From Desulfallas sp. Bu1-1 (GTDB lineage: Bacteria; Bacillota; Desulfotomaculia; Desulfotomaculales; Desulfallaceae): DNA of 64,000 nucleotides. The notes beneath the pieces were generated by a model. That model saw only the letters and a list, made by a program, of their open reading frames with translations. It ran no database searches and was not told where the DNA came from. Below, piece by piece: positions 16,837-24,945 of the stretch. The stretch covers positions 1 through 64,000 of the forward strand of contig NZ_JADNRQ010000015.1 of assembly GCF_015594625.1 (NCBI RefSeq). Reading direction: 5' to 3'. Numbering within the stretch: position 1 is the first letter of the stretch; the number at the start of each line of letters is the position of its first letter. Made by a program: the position numbers and the translations under genes.

Positions 16837-18300
16837 ATGACTAAACATACAATAAAGGTTGATACTACAGTTAAAAAAAATGATCTAATGATCCAATCTA
16901 AAATATTTGGCGAGGAATTGAGATTATATAAAGAAAAATGGTTGGAAGTTTTTTTAGTCGGGGACGTTCTTTACGATGGGATATACATTATAGACAATAA
17001 TGGTACTGTAATCTCTGTTAATAAAGCTTTTATAAAAATGACCGGAATTACCGAAGAGGAAATAATAGGTCAAAGTGTAAAGTTATTGGTAAAAAAAGGA
17101 ATTTTTACAAAACCAGCTAGTCTAATGGCATTAAAAAAAAGAGAAAAGATTTCCATTATAACTAATATTAATAACCAAAAAATAGTAGCCACAGCCAACC
17201 CAATTTTTAATGAAATTGGTGAAGTAGTACAAGTACTCACGGTATTAAGAGATGTCACTTATTTGATAAAACTACACGAGAAACTTGAATACTCTGAGAA
17301 ACTAACTAAAAAATATATTAGCGAACTAGATTATTTGCGCAAAAGAGATTTAGACCAAAGTAGATTAATAGGCAAAAGTTCAAGCATTAGTCAAATTAAG
17401 GAAGTTATTAATCAGGTTGCCCAGACAGATGTTACTGTTCTTATTACAGGAGAAACAGGTGTTGGTAAAGAAATCGTTGCTAATGAAATACAAAGAAACA
17501 GTACAAGGAAAGACTCTCCTTACATTAAAGTAAATTGCGCAGCAATTCCAGATACTTTATTAGAGTCTGAATTATTTGGTTATGAAAAAGGAGCATTTAC
17601 CGGCGCACAAAATAAAGAGAAGTTAGGGTTGTTTGAAATAGCAAACTCGGGAACGATTCTTTTAGATGAAATAGGTGAAATGCCAATTAAGTTGCAGTCA
17701 AAACTTCTACGCGTTTTACAGGAGAAAGAAATCATTCGTCTCGGTGGGACAAAACCAATAAAGCTTGATATACGGTTAATTGCGGCAACTAATCAAAAAT
17801 TAGAGGAACAGGTAAAAAATGGGTTGTTCAGGCAAGACCTCTATTATAGATTAAACGTAGTTCCAATTCACGTACCTCCCCTACGTTCGAGACTGGAAGA
17901 TATACCATTATTGGTTAATCATTTTTTACATAAATACAATGAAAAATATAAGAAAGACAAGTATGTAGATTCTTCTGCAATAGAGATAATGCAACAATAT
18001 GACTGGCCGGGAAATGTCAGAGAATTAGAACACGTTGTCGAGCGACTTGTCGTTATCGTTACTGATCCGGAAATCAGGGCCGATCATATAATTAAAATTA
18101 TAGATAATAAAAAATTACCCTCGGTTTACTTTGATAAAAGCAATTTAACTTTAAAAGAAGCCGTTCGCATGGTTGAAAGACAAATGATCCAAAGTGCTTT
18201 AAAAACCTATGGTAGCACCCATAAAGCCGCACGTGCATTGGGTGTTAGTCAACCCACTGTGTTGCGGAAAGCAAAGGAGCTTGGCGTAACTGCAGAGTGA
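16837..18300 (+). CDS. Sigma-54-dependent transcriptional activator (PAS-AAA-HTH)
   Basis: A 487-residue enhancer-binding protein. An N-terminal PAS domain (about 40-135; YIIDNNGTVISVNKAF) is followed by a short coiled coil and the AAA+ domain: Walker A GETGVGKE near 204, the sigma-54 contact loop [15 protein letters not shown] near 245-255, Walker B ILLDEIGEMP and an arginine-finger region. The C-terminal Fis-type helix-turn-helix (GSTHKAARALGVSQPTVLRKAKELG) binds the enhancer. Activators of this class respond to small ligands through PAS. The gene is more AT-rich than the flanks. It is a candidate activator for the two -24/-12 promoters at 18819 and 24668. Confidence 0.92.
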   Translation: MTKHTIKVDTTVKKNDLMIQSKIFGEELRLYKEKWLEVFLVGDVLYDGIYIIDNNGTVISVNKAFIKMTGITEEEIIGQSVKLLVKKGIFTKPASLMALKKREKISIITNINNQKIVATANPIFNEIGEVVQVLTVLRDVTYLIKLHEKLEYSEKLTKKYISELDYLRKRDLDQSRLIGKSSSISQIKEVINQVAQTDVTVLITGETGVGKEIVANEIQRNSTRKDSPYIKVNCAAIPDTLLESELFGYEKGAFTGAQNKEKLGLFEIANSGTILLDEIGEMPIKLQSKLLRVLQEKEIIRLGGTKPIKLDIRLIAATNQKLEEQVKNGLFRQDLYYRLNVVPIHVPPLRSRLEDIPLLVNHFLHKYNEKYKKDKYVDSSAIEIMQQYDWPGNVRELEHVVERLVVIVTDPEIRADHIIKIIDNKKLPSVYFDKSNLTLKEAVRMVERQMIQSALKTYGSTHKAARALGVSQPTVLRKAKELGVTAE

Positions 18301-18340
18301 TGCGAATTTGTATTAGGCAGCGATACAATAATGTATTGGC

Positions 18341-18375
18341 AGGAAAAGTGCAAAATAGGCACTTTTCCTTTTTTT
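18341..18375 (+). terminator. Rho-independent terminator after the first sigma-54 activator
   Basis: AGGAAAAGTGC (18341-18351) is a perfect reverse complement of GCACTTTTCCT (18359-18369), with a seven-base loop and a following run of T residues. Confidence 0.9.
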
Positions 18376-18475
18376 ATTAAAATAAAACAATACAATAATA
18401 TATCAAGATTTAAACCTAATGGATTGAAATCCCATACCTGGCAGGCATTGTTTGATTAGCGCGGTTATTGCAAAT

Positions 18476-18631
18476 ATGTTATCAATATTTGATTCTGACA
18501 TTACTGTGGTAAGGGGAAGATATCGAATGGTTGATGTCATCGCCGGCAGTGAACAAATGATCGGAGTTACAGATCAGGCAAGTTCATTAAGTATGGAATC
18601 TTTCTGCAATGCAAGGCACTGTCGGAATTGA
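18476..18631 (+). other. Short ORF-like stretch, possible gene fragment
   Basis: An ATG-started frame of about 51 codons reads like protein rather than random sequence (for example RYRMVDVIAGSEQMIGV and TDQASSLSMESF) but has no ribosome site and matches nothing I recognise. It may be decayed coding sequence. The rest of 18376-18740 shows no gene. Confidence 0.3.
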
Positions 18632-18749
18632 TGTACAATATATGACTCTTTTAATTTCGCTGAACGATAAGAGATTGATTCACTAATATTTCACCTATGC
18701 AGGATTGACTCAGTTATAATCTAGTTATTGTCTTGGAGATATGAAAATA

Positions 18750-18768
18750 TGATTCAAGAGAGACTCAA
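18750..18768 (+). promoter_or_regulatory. Paired activator boxes upstream of the first sigma-54 promoter
   Basis: TGATTCAA (18750) and AGACTCAA (18761) start 11 bp apart. The first begins exactly 69 bp before the -24 GG, the same geometry as at the second promoter (24599 and 24610). Looser copies, TGATTCAC near 18676 and TGACTCAG at 18706, lie further upstream. Likely enhancer sites for a sigma-54 activator. Confidence 0.65.
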
Positions 18769-18817
18769 GAAAATTATTTTAGATGCTTAAAATTCTAAAT
18801 ATTTCAATGTTTTTGAT

Positions 18818-18833
18818 TGGCATAAATATTGCG
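18818..18833 (+). promoter_or_regulatory. Sigma-54 (-24/-12) promoter
   Basis: TGGCATAAATATTGCG contains the invariant GG (18819-18820) and GC (18831-18832) separated by ten bases, with the usual TTGC at -12. Transcription should start near 18844 and run through an untranslated leader of about 320 bases into the flavoprotein gene. Confidence 0.8.
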
Positions 18834-18854
18834 AGAAAAATAACAGAAGGGTAA

Positions 18855-19016
18855 GGGATTAGTCCAGGTCCTTCTAGATACTTTCAGCAAGACAGGGAAA
18901 GGTTTACGACCCTTACTACAACTCGTTCAGCAAGCTTACTCACTATTCCAGAATTTTTTACTGATTTACGAGTAGTGCCGGATATACTTCAGCCCATTAT
19001 CCAAATGCAGGTGTAA
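18855..19016 (+). other. Open 53-codon fragment without start codon in the sigma-54 leader
   Basis: Between stop codons, this frame reads as plausible protein (SPGPSRYFQQDRERFTTLT, then EFFTDLRVVPDILQPII) but has no ATG, GTG or TTG at its beginning and no ribosome site. It sits wholly in the presumed leader RNA. I read it as a possible relic of a deleted gene. I do not recognise the family. Confidence 0.3.
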
Positions 19017-19167
19017 AGTCCTCCCTTTAAGGACTTAGAAGCAGTAAGTAGGACTTTCTGATAATGGAAGGGGTGATGAACAGGTTTAATTTAATAATAG
19101 CTATGCAGTGTACAGCCCCATGAGTAACGATGGATACACGAAAAAGAATTAGAAGGAGGCCGAAAAA

Positions 19168-20529
19168 ATGAATTGGGATAAAGTATATGATATCGTGTTT
19201 GTCGGCGCTGGAACCGCTGGATTAGCCGGTGCGATTCAGGCAGTTAAAAATGGCGATAAAGTCCTGATATTAGAAATGGCAAAACCAGGTGAATTTCGCA
19301 GCAGTATGTCAGTAATCGCAGGAGTTATGGACTTCCCGGGAACAAAATATCAGAAAGCAAAAGGTATCGAAGATTCTCCCGAACTGTATACTGCCGACCT
19401 CGTGAACAATTGTGGAGGAGATTACGATCTTTGCAAAGCAATGACCGAACGATTACACAAGACCTTGGACATGGTTGAAAATGACCTGGGTCTGGTTCCT
19501 AAAGATGTTATCGGCGGATGGGGCCACAGTGTGGGAAGATGTCACTTATTTGATGGACCCAAGGTTTTAAGAAGACTTGAAGAAAAAGCTTTGGAATTAG
19601 GAGTCGAAATCGCATGGGAAACTCCTGGAAAAGAACTGGTTTATGATAAGACGCTGGGAGTTCTCGGAATAATAGCCGAAAACGCCGGGCAAGAGGTAGC
19701 TGTCAAAGCAAGAAAAGGCGTTGTCCTTTGTACAGGCGGCTTCGGGTATAACAAGAAATTGTGTAAAGAGTTCGGACCTGACCACCTGCAAGACCTAATC
19801 AGACTCATGCCTCCCACTCATACCGGACTTGGACTGGAAATGGCCTTGAAGATAGGTGCCGCAACCAGGGACATCAAACATGCTCTAAAATGTTCTCTGC
19901 CGACATGTATTCATACTCTGGCCGATACCTCAATTCAGTACCTTGGAGGTATAGTAGTAAACAAGAGTGCTAAGAGATTTATTCGCGAAGATACCTGGTA
20001 CGGATATTTGGGAGATGCAGGCGCGAAACAACAAGACGGCATTTACTATATCATTTATGATGATGCTATAAGATCAAGAGCAAAAAAAGATTTTCCCACC
20101 TGGCTCAGACATAAAGAGTTCAAAGGTGATACCATTGAAGATCTGGCAAAAGAACTTAAGCTGGATCCCAAAGCTCTCAAGGCGACAGTGGACAACTATA
20201 ATAAAATGGCCGCGGCCGGAAAAGACACTGAATGTGGGAGAACCACCCTTGATGGAAACTTCGGAAGTCCTATTCCCGTTGACAAGGCGCCCTTCTATGG
20301 CATGGAATGCAAGCCTTCCACAACCTCCTTTAAAGGCGGCATAAGAATAGATACTTTAAACAGAGTTTTGGATTGGGACGGCTATGTAATTCCGAGGCTT
20401 TATGCCGCAGGGGAGGTAACGGGAGGTTACTTTGGAAAAGGCGGATACATCTGGGGAACAATGACAGTAATGGGAATGACCTGTGGCGCGATAGCAGCTG
20501 ACGATGCTCATAAGAATAAACCAATGTAA
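19168..20529 (+). CDS. FAD-dependent oxidoreductase of the fumarate reductase/ketosteroid dehydrogenase family
   Basis: A 453-residue soluble flavoprotein. It has the FAD-binding motif GAGTAGLAGA (about 12-21) followed by LILEMAKPGE, a central GVVLCTGGFGYN, and the C-terminal RLYAAGEVTGGYFGKGGYIWGTMTVMG that contacts FAD. The family reduces or introduces C=C bonds in fumarate, urocanate, ketosteroids and related acids. No signal peptide or heme motif is present, so it is not a periplasmic fumarate reductase. It is the first gene after the -24/-12 promoter at 18819 and starts after AAGGAGG. The substrate is unknown but should belong to the same pathway as the symporter/beta-oxidation unit. Confidence 0.85.
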   Translation: MNWDKVYDIVFVGAGTAGLAGAIQAVKNGDKVLILEMAKPGEFRSSMSVIAGVMDFPGTKYQKAKGIEDSPELYTADLVNNCGGDYDLCKAMTERLHKTLDMVENDLGLVPKDVIGGWGHSVGRCHLFDGPKVLRRLEEKALELGVEIAWETPGKELVYDKTLGVLGIIAENAGQEVAVKARKGVVLCTGGFGYNKKLCKEFGPDHLQDLIRLMPPTHTGLGLEMALKIGAATRDIKHALKCSLPTCIHTLADTSIQYLGGIVVNKSAKRFIREDTWYGYLGDAGAKQQDGIYYIIYDDAIRSRAKKDFPTWLRHKEFKGDTIEDLAKELKLDPKALKATVDNYNKMAAAGKDTECGRTTLDGNFGSPIPVDKAPFYGMECKPSTTSFKGGIRIDTLNRVLDWDGYVIPRLYAAGEVTGGYFGKGGYIWGTMTVMGMTCGAIAADDAHKNKPM

Positions 20530-20637
20530 GAACTTGGGTGTACGAGTTTGCGATGTGATAAAGGAAGATGAAGGGGTAGCATCGAGCTGCCCCTCTCCCT
20601 TACCAAGAGATTAGCGGTTAATGAGGAGGATGATGAA

Positions 20638-21561
20638 ATGAGAAGGGATATCGAATTCATTAGCAATGGGGATAAATGCCGCGGTTGGCTTATCACACCT
20701 GACGAGGGGAAGGGACCATTCCCAACAGTAATCATGGCTGGCGGTTGGTGTTACGTAAAGGAAATAGTCATGCCTAATTATGCCGAGTATTTTGTGCGTA
20801 ATGGTTTTGCAGCGTTATTATTTGATTACCGCAACTTCGGTGTTAGCGACGGCAGCTTGAGGCAACATCTAAACCCCTGGTGGCAGATTGAAGATTATAG
20901 AAATGCTATAAGTTTTGCAGAAAAACTACCTGAGGTGGATTCAGATCGTATTGCCGTGTGGGGAATATCATACAGCGGCGGCCACGTTCTGATAGTAGGG
21001 GCTTTAGATCCAAGAGTCAAGTGTATATTATCAACCATTCCTGTTGTTGATGGCTTTGAAAACATGAGACGTTCACACGGAGAAAGGAGGTTTGAAGATC
21101 TCCAGGAGTTTCTTTTAGAAGATAGAAGAAAGAGGTTTGAAGATGAGAGCAAAAGAGGTTATATGCCTTTTTCCTCACCCAAGCCGGAAGAGGAGCTCAG
21201 TGTGTGGCCTTATCCGGAGATAGGTGAGGTTTTCATGGAACACAAAAGAAAGGTAGCCCCTTTGCATGAGCATTGGAACACCGTAGAATCTTTAGAACTT
21301 CTATTGACTTATACTGTATTTCCCTATGTGCATAGGATTGTAAATACTCCTACAATGATGGTAGTGGCTGAAGGTGATAATATCACTCTTTGGGATCTTG
21401 AAATTGAAGCCTTCCGTCAAATCAAATCTCGGCGGAAAAAACTTTTTGTCATTCCAAAGACAACTCATATGACCCTTTATAAAGATATGAATAGGCTCGA
21501 AATAGTGGCAAGTGAGCAAGCGTCATTTCTAAATGAATGGTTAATAAGACCGTATAAATAA
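20638..21561 (+). CDS. Alpha/beta hydrolase
   Basis: A 307-residue hydrolase with the strand-nucleophile-helix element VWGISYSGGH (near residue 107-116), an early oxyanion-hole region around MAGGWCYVKE, and a late TTHMTLY that should supply the catalytic histidine. The closest pattern is the dienelactone-hydrolase/esterase group of alpha/beta proteins, which cleave esters, thioesters or, in some pathways, carbon-carbon bonds of cyclic diketones. It lies 108 bp after the flavoprotein with a GAGGAGG site, so both probably share the sigma-54 transcript. A ring-opening or ester-cleaving step before CoA activation is a reasonable inference. Confidence 0.82.
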   Translation: MRRDIEFISNGDKCRGWLITPDEGKGPFPTVIMAGGWCYVKEIVMPNYAEYFVRNGFAALLFDYRNFGVSDGSLRQHLNPWWQIEDYRNAISFAEKLPEVDSDRIAVWGISYSGGHVLIVGALDPRVKCILSTIPVVDGFENMRRSHGERRFEDLQEFLLEDRRKRFEDESKRGYMPFSSPKPEEELSVWPYPEIGEVFMEHKRKVAPLHEHWNTVESLELLLTYTVFPYVHRIVNTPTMMVVAEGDNITLWDLEIEAFRQIKSRRKKLFVIPKTTHMTLYKDMNRLEIVASEQASFLNEWLIRPYK

Positions 21562-21613
21562 ACCAGCTTAATTCCCATAGTATTAGAAGGGTATATATCC
21601 GAAAGCGTCAAAT

Positions 21614-21648
21614 AAACCCCACCTTCCCTTTTTGGACCGGTGGGGTTT
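21614..21648 (+). terminator. Terminator-like hairpin after the hydrolase
   Basis: AAACCCCACC (21614-21623) pairs perfectly with GGTGGGGTTT (21639-21648). Only three T residues are in the outer stem, so termination may be partial. Confidence 0.65.
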
Positions 21649-21703
21649 ACATTAACTTTATACAGTTACCCGACAACTACTTAAATGTAAGGAATGATGG
21701 CAT

Positions 21704-21931
21704 ATTAACAAGGACGAAATTGAAGATATTGAGAAATTATGTTTACAAATGCAAGCTATTGGTTTAAAGAGATCTCAAATAGATAAAATTATAAATGATA
21801 GCTTATCTGGTAAGACCTGGGATAATTTAAATGATGATGAAAGGTCAAAAATATTAATCTCACTCAAAAAACGTATCTTATTTGCCCGTAAGTTAATAGC
21901 ATTTCTGAGTTGTCCCGATTGTCGATGTTGA
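21704..21931 (+). CDS. Small conserved-looking protein of unknown function, start codon unclear
   Basis: The frame from 21704 encodes about 75 residues (INKDEIEDIEKLCLQMQAIG, then SGKTWDNLNDDERSKIL, ending CPDCRC). The helical, charged pattern continues upstream of the only in-frame ATG (21749), which has no ribosome site. The one better-placed upstream codon is ATT at 21704, about ten bases after AAGGA; an in-frame TGA at 21695 blocks further extension. It may use a rare start, or the original start may be lost. It ends 64 bp before the second sigma-54 activator. I do not recognise the family. Confidence 0.45.
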   Translation: MNKDEIEDIEKLCLQMQAIGLKRSQIDKIINDSLSGKTWDNLNDDERSKILISLKKRILFARKLIAFLSCPDCRC

Positions 21932-21995
21932 TAGAGTGTGTTGGCATTGCCCCTAATTTGATAATTCATAATAAATTGTTGATCAGGAGTGGTTA

Positions 21996-24080
21996 ATGGT
22001 GTTAGTACAGGAGATTGTTAGTGAGGCCAAGATTGTTTTGTCTCCTGACACATCCATTAATGTTGCCCTGAAAGAATGCATTGATAAAGATTTTTATATG
22101 GCACCGGTTGTAGATAATAATAAGTTTTATGGGATGTTCAAAATATCTTCCGTCTTCAAGTTTGAAACAACAAAGCTTAAAAAGACTGTAAAGGATGTGA
22201 TGGACTCATCTTGTCCCGTTGTATTGAAGGATACGCTGGTTTCAGAAATACCAAGGGATTTTTGTTTATTTCTTCCTGTAATTGATCATGATAATAATTA
22301 CCTTGGTATAATATCCACAGCTGATATCCTGAACTCTTTTGAAGAAAGTATACATTATAGCCTTTCCAGCCTGCGCTCGCTTATTGATTCCACCAACAAC
22401 GGCATTATAGCAATAGATAAACGCGGGGTAATTACTATTTTTAATACCTCGGCCAGACGTATACTGGGGATAAGTGACAGTAATGTTATAGGTAAATATA
22501 TAATAGATGTTCTTCCTAAAACCAGGCTTCCATGGATATTAAAAACAGGTAAACCCGAATTTAATGTAAAGACGGAATTTGAGCCGGCCAAAAAGCTTTT
22601 TGCCAACTATTCCCCAATTATGAATAATGGTGAATTAATAGGCGCGGTGGCGGTTTTTCAGGATTTTAGCGAACTTGAAAGTGTCTCGGAAGAGTTGAAC
22701 AGGGTAAAAAGCTTAAATAAACAATTAGATGCAATTATCAATTCATCGTATGATGGCATATGGATTACTGACCATAAAGGAAAAACTTTAAAGGTAAATG
22801 ACGCCATTGAAAGGATAACGGGATTGTCCAGGGATGAGTGTATCGGCCGGTATATGAGGGATATGGAACTTGACGGTACTGTTGATGAATCGGTAACGAT
22901 GAAAGTTCTAAATGAAAAGAAGTCAGTTACGCTGGTTCAAAACGTGAGTACCGGCAGGCAGACCATAGTCACCGGGAATCCTGTTTTTGATGATGAGGGC
23001 AACATTATCTATGTTGTAACCAACGTAAGAGATATCACAGAACTAAGCAAGCTGAAAGAAAAATTAATTCAGGCCAAAGATTTAACTAATCGTTATAAGA
23101 ATGAGATTAATGAATTAAAATTGAAATTGGTACAACAGGAGGATATAATAGCCCGAAGTAAATTGATGCAAAACATTCTGGATTTGGTTTCCAAAGTATC
23201 TATGGTGGATTCTACTGTTTTAATAACAGGTGAATCCGGTGTGGGTAAAGAGGTTGTAGCCAGGCTGGTACACCGGCTCAGCGCTAGGAATGAACAGGGA
23301 AGGTTTGTTACGATTAACTGCGGAGCCATACCTGAAAATCTTTTAGAATCCGAGTTATTTGGTTATGAGAAAGGAGCTTTTACCGGAGCTAAAAAAGAAG
23401 GTAAGCCCGGGTTATTTGAAGTAGCGGATAAAGGGACCCTCTTTTTGGATGAGGTATCCGAATTGCCCCTGGAAATGCAGGTTAAGCTTTTGAGGGTGTT
23501 GCAGGAACAGGAGATAATGAGGATTGGAGGGGTGAAAACAGTAAAGGTGGATGTAAGGGTTATTGCAGCCACCAATAAAAACCTTTTCAATCTCACACAT
23601 GAGGGAAAATTCCGTGAAGATTTATATTACCGGTTGAATGTAATTCCAATTGATATTCCGCCGCTGAGGAAAAGGCCGGAAGATATTTCAGCCCTCATCA
23701 GTCATTATCTTTATAAATTTAATAATAAGTTTAAAACCAAAAAGGTTATTTCCTCGGAAACGGTTGACTATTTGTTAAATTATTCCTGGCCCGGCAATGT
23801 GCGGGAACTTATTAACATATTAGAAAGGTTAATTATTACCACGCGTGGTGATTTAATAACTTTTTCAGACTTACCGGCACATATTAAAACTTCGACGCAT
23901 GTAAGCGGAGCAACAAAGAAGCAGGAATTTATACCTCTCAAGGAAGCCCTGGAACAATATGAACGTGAAATTATCGCATCGGCCATGGAAGTGTACGGTA
24001 GTACCAGAAAAGTGGCTAAAATGCTGGGAGTTAGCCAGTCCACGGTTTCCCGCCGGGTTAGGAAGTTAATTTCCAATTAA
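21996..24080 (+). CDS. Sigma-54-dependent activator with CBS pair and two PAS domains
   Basis: This 694-residue enhancer-binding protein has an unusual sensory part: a CBS-domain pair (about 5-118), a PAS domain (about 130-230), a second PAS (about 245-350; [20 protein letters not shown]) and a coiled coil. The AAA+ domain follows with Walker A GESGVGKE near 410, the GAFTGA loop near 460 and Walker [11 protein letters not shown], then a Fis-type helix-turn-helix ([21 protein letters not shown]). CBS pairs commonly bind adenosine nucleotides, so energy or CoA-ester state could be sensed (inference). It lies between the two sigma-54 promoters sharing the same upstream boxes, making it the leading candidate for their activator. 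Part of its PAS sequence is duplicated at 16601. Confidence 0.93.
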   Translation: MVLVQEIVSEAKIVLSPDTSINVALKECIDKDFYMAPVVDNNKFYGMFKISSVFKFETTKLKKTVKDVMDSSCPVVLKDTLVSEIPRDFCLFLPVIDHDNNYLGIISTADILNSFEESIHYSLSSLRSLIDSTNNGIIAIDKRGVITIFNTSARRILGISDSNVIGKYIIDVLPKTRLPWILKTGKPEFNVKTEFEPAKKLFANYSPIMNNGELIGAVAVFQDFSELESVSEELNRVKSLNKQLDAIINSSYDGIWITDHKGKTLKVNDAIERITGLSRDECIGRYMRDMELDGTVDESVTMKVLNEKKSVTLVQNVSTGRQTIVTGNPVFDDEGNIIYVVTNVRDITELSKLKEKLIQAKDLTNRYKNEINELKLKLVQQEDIIARSKLMQNILDLVSKVSMVDSTVLITGESGVGKEVVARLVHRLSARNEQGRFVTINCGAIPENLLESELFGYEKGAFTGAKKEGKPGLFEVADKGTLFLDEVSELPLEMQVKLLRVLQEQEIMRIGGVKTVKVDVRVIAATNKNLFNLTHEGKFREDLYYRLNVIPIDIPPLRKRPEDISALISHYLYKFNNKFKTKKVISSETVDYLLNYSWPGNVRELINILERLIITTRGDLITFSDLPAHIKTSTHVSGATKKQEFIPLKEALEQYEREIIASAMEVYGSTRKVAKMLGVSQSTVSRRVRKLISN

Positions 24081-24102
24081 CGCTCTGTACCTACCTCGGT
24101 TT

Positions 24103-24465
24103 GATGGACACGTAAATAGCTGGTCTTCGGTTGCCATTTACCGACAACTACGTGACCAATACGGTTTTAAGGGATCGGAAAGAACGGTACGAGCATACGT
24201 CCTCCGCCGCAAAAAGAACTCCGTGATGAAGCACAAGAGAAGTACTTGTGGTTGGAGCACCCACCCGGACAAGCCTAGCTGGATTTCGGGACGAGCCACA
24301 TGGTATGGGATGGAGTACTGAGGGAAATCAAGTATTTGGCGTTCTCCTTCTCGTACAGCGATGCCAGTTTTTGCGTACCGTTGCCTAGCGAAAGTACGGA
24401 ATGCTTGCTCTACGCTATGACCCAGGTTTTCGAGAGCAACGTCCATAATGAGGTGTAAGTTTTCT
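24103..24465 (+). pseudogene. Degraded IS21-family transposase (istA) fragment
   Basis: Read in two frames, this stretch gives IstA-like sequence: SSVAIYRQLRDQYGFKGS and ERTVRAYVLRRKK, then after a frameshift near 24220 KYLWLEHPPGQA, an in-frame stop, LDFGTSHMVWDG, and IKYLAFSFSYSDASF. The HPPG-QA-DFG block matches the start of the IS21 catalytic domain (usually HPPGEAQVDFG). The ends, the istB gene and terminal repeats are missing. This is a dead insertion between the activator gene and the next promoter. Confidence 0.8.
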
Positions 24466-24544
24466 GGCAAGTTATAATTTTCCGGTAGTGATATTTTTTG
24501 ACAAACTAATATCCGTATTATTTTGGCGTTTCAAAACTGGTTCA

Positions 24545-24617
24545 TTGAGTCAAAACTGACTCGATAAGCTGGTTATTTTTTTTAAAAAGTTTATAAAGTG
24601 ACTCAATTATGACTCAA
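24545..24617 (+). promoter_or_regulatory. TGACTCAA activator boxes upstream of the second sigma-54 promoter
   Basis: Four copies are visible: an inverted pair, TTGAGTCA (24545-24552) and TGACTCGA (24557-24564), and a direct pair, TGACTCAA at 24599 and 24610. The direct pair has 11-bp spacing and begins 69 bp before the -24 GG, exactly as at the promoter at 18819. Likely binding sites of a sigma-54 activator. Confidence 0.7.
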
Positions 24618-24666
24618 TGTATATTTTTAAAATCGTAATTTTCATTGTATTGCGAAGGTTTGAAAA

Positions 24667-24682
24667 TGGCATGCAATTTGCG
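24667..24682 (+). promoter_or_regulatory. Sigma-54 (-24/-12) promoter
   Basis: TGGCATGCAATTTGCG has GG at 24668-24669 and GC at 24680-24681 separated by ten bases, close to the consensus TGGCACG-N4-TTGC. Transcription should begin near 24693, giving a leader of about 45 bases to the small membrane protein gene. Confidence 0.85.
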
Positions 24683-24737
24683 TGAAAAAGATTATGGTTA
24701 TTGTAGCTCTACATCAAGGAAAGGAGGCAAGAAAAGC

Positions 24738-24923
24738 ATGGAAACGTTTTTAGGTATTCCCTTAAAAGGTTGGCCTACCATTGCTCTATGGATCCTCGTC
24801 ATCATCATTCCATGGACGTATTCCCTATACTTTTTTAAGCAGATTGACCGTTCAGGGGTAGAACGATGGGGCGCTAAAACCGCAGACAAGGAGCAATTAA
24901 TTAACAATTTATCAGTTCGATAA
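24738..24923 (+). CDS. Small membrane protein paired with the sodium:solute symporter
   Basis: A 61-residue protein with one or two hydrophobic segments (WPTIALWILVIIIPWTYSLYFF) and a charged tail. Small proteins of this kind (DUF3311-like) are often encoded directly before SSS-family symporters. The start at 24738 follows AAAGGAGG; an in-frame ATG further upstream (24645) would precede the sigma-54 transcript start. It ends 22 bp before the symporter gene. A role in assembling or regulating the symporter is inferred from context alone. Confidence 0.7.
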   Translation: METFLGIPLKGWPTIALWILVIIIPWTYSLYFFKQIDRSGVERWGAKTADKEQLINNLSVR

Positions 24924-24945
24924 AAAGTGAAAGGAGTGATTAAAC

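Noticed and set aside
20531-20552. A possible third sigma-54 promoter (TTGGGTGTACGAGTTTGC) before the alpha/beta hydrolase
   Set aside because: GG and GC are separated by 11 or 12 bases, not ten.
24138-24470. A 110-codon reverse-strand frame over the IS21 remnant
   Set aside because: The plus strand explains the region as broken IstA; the reverse frame is its shadow.
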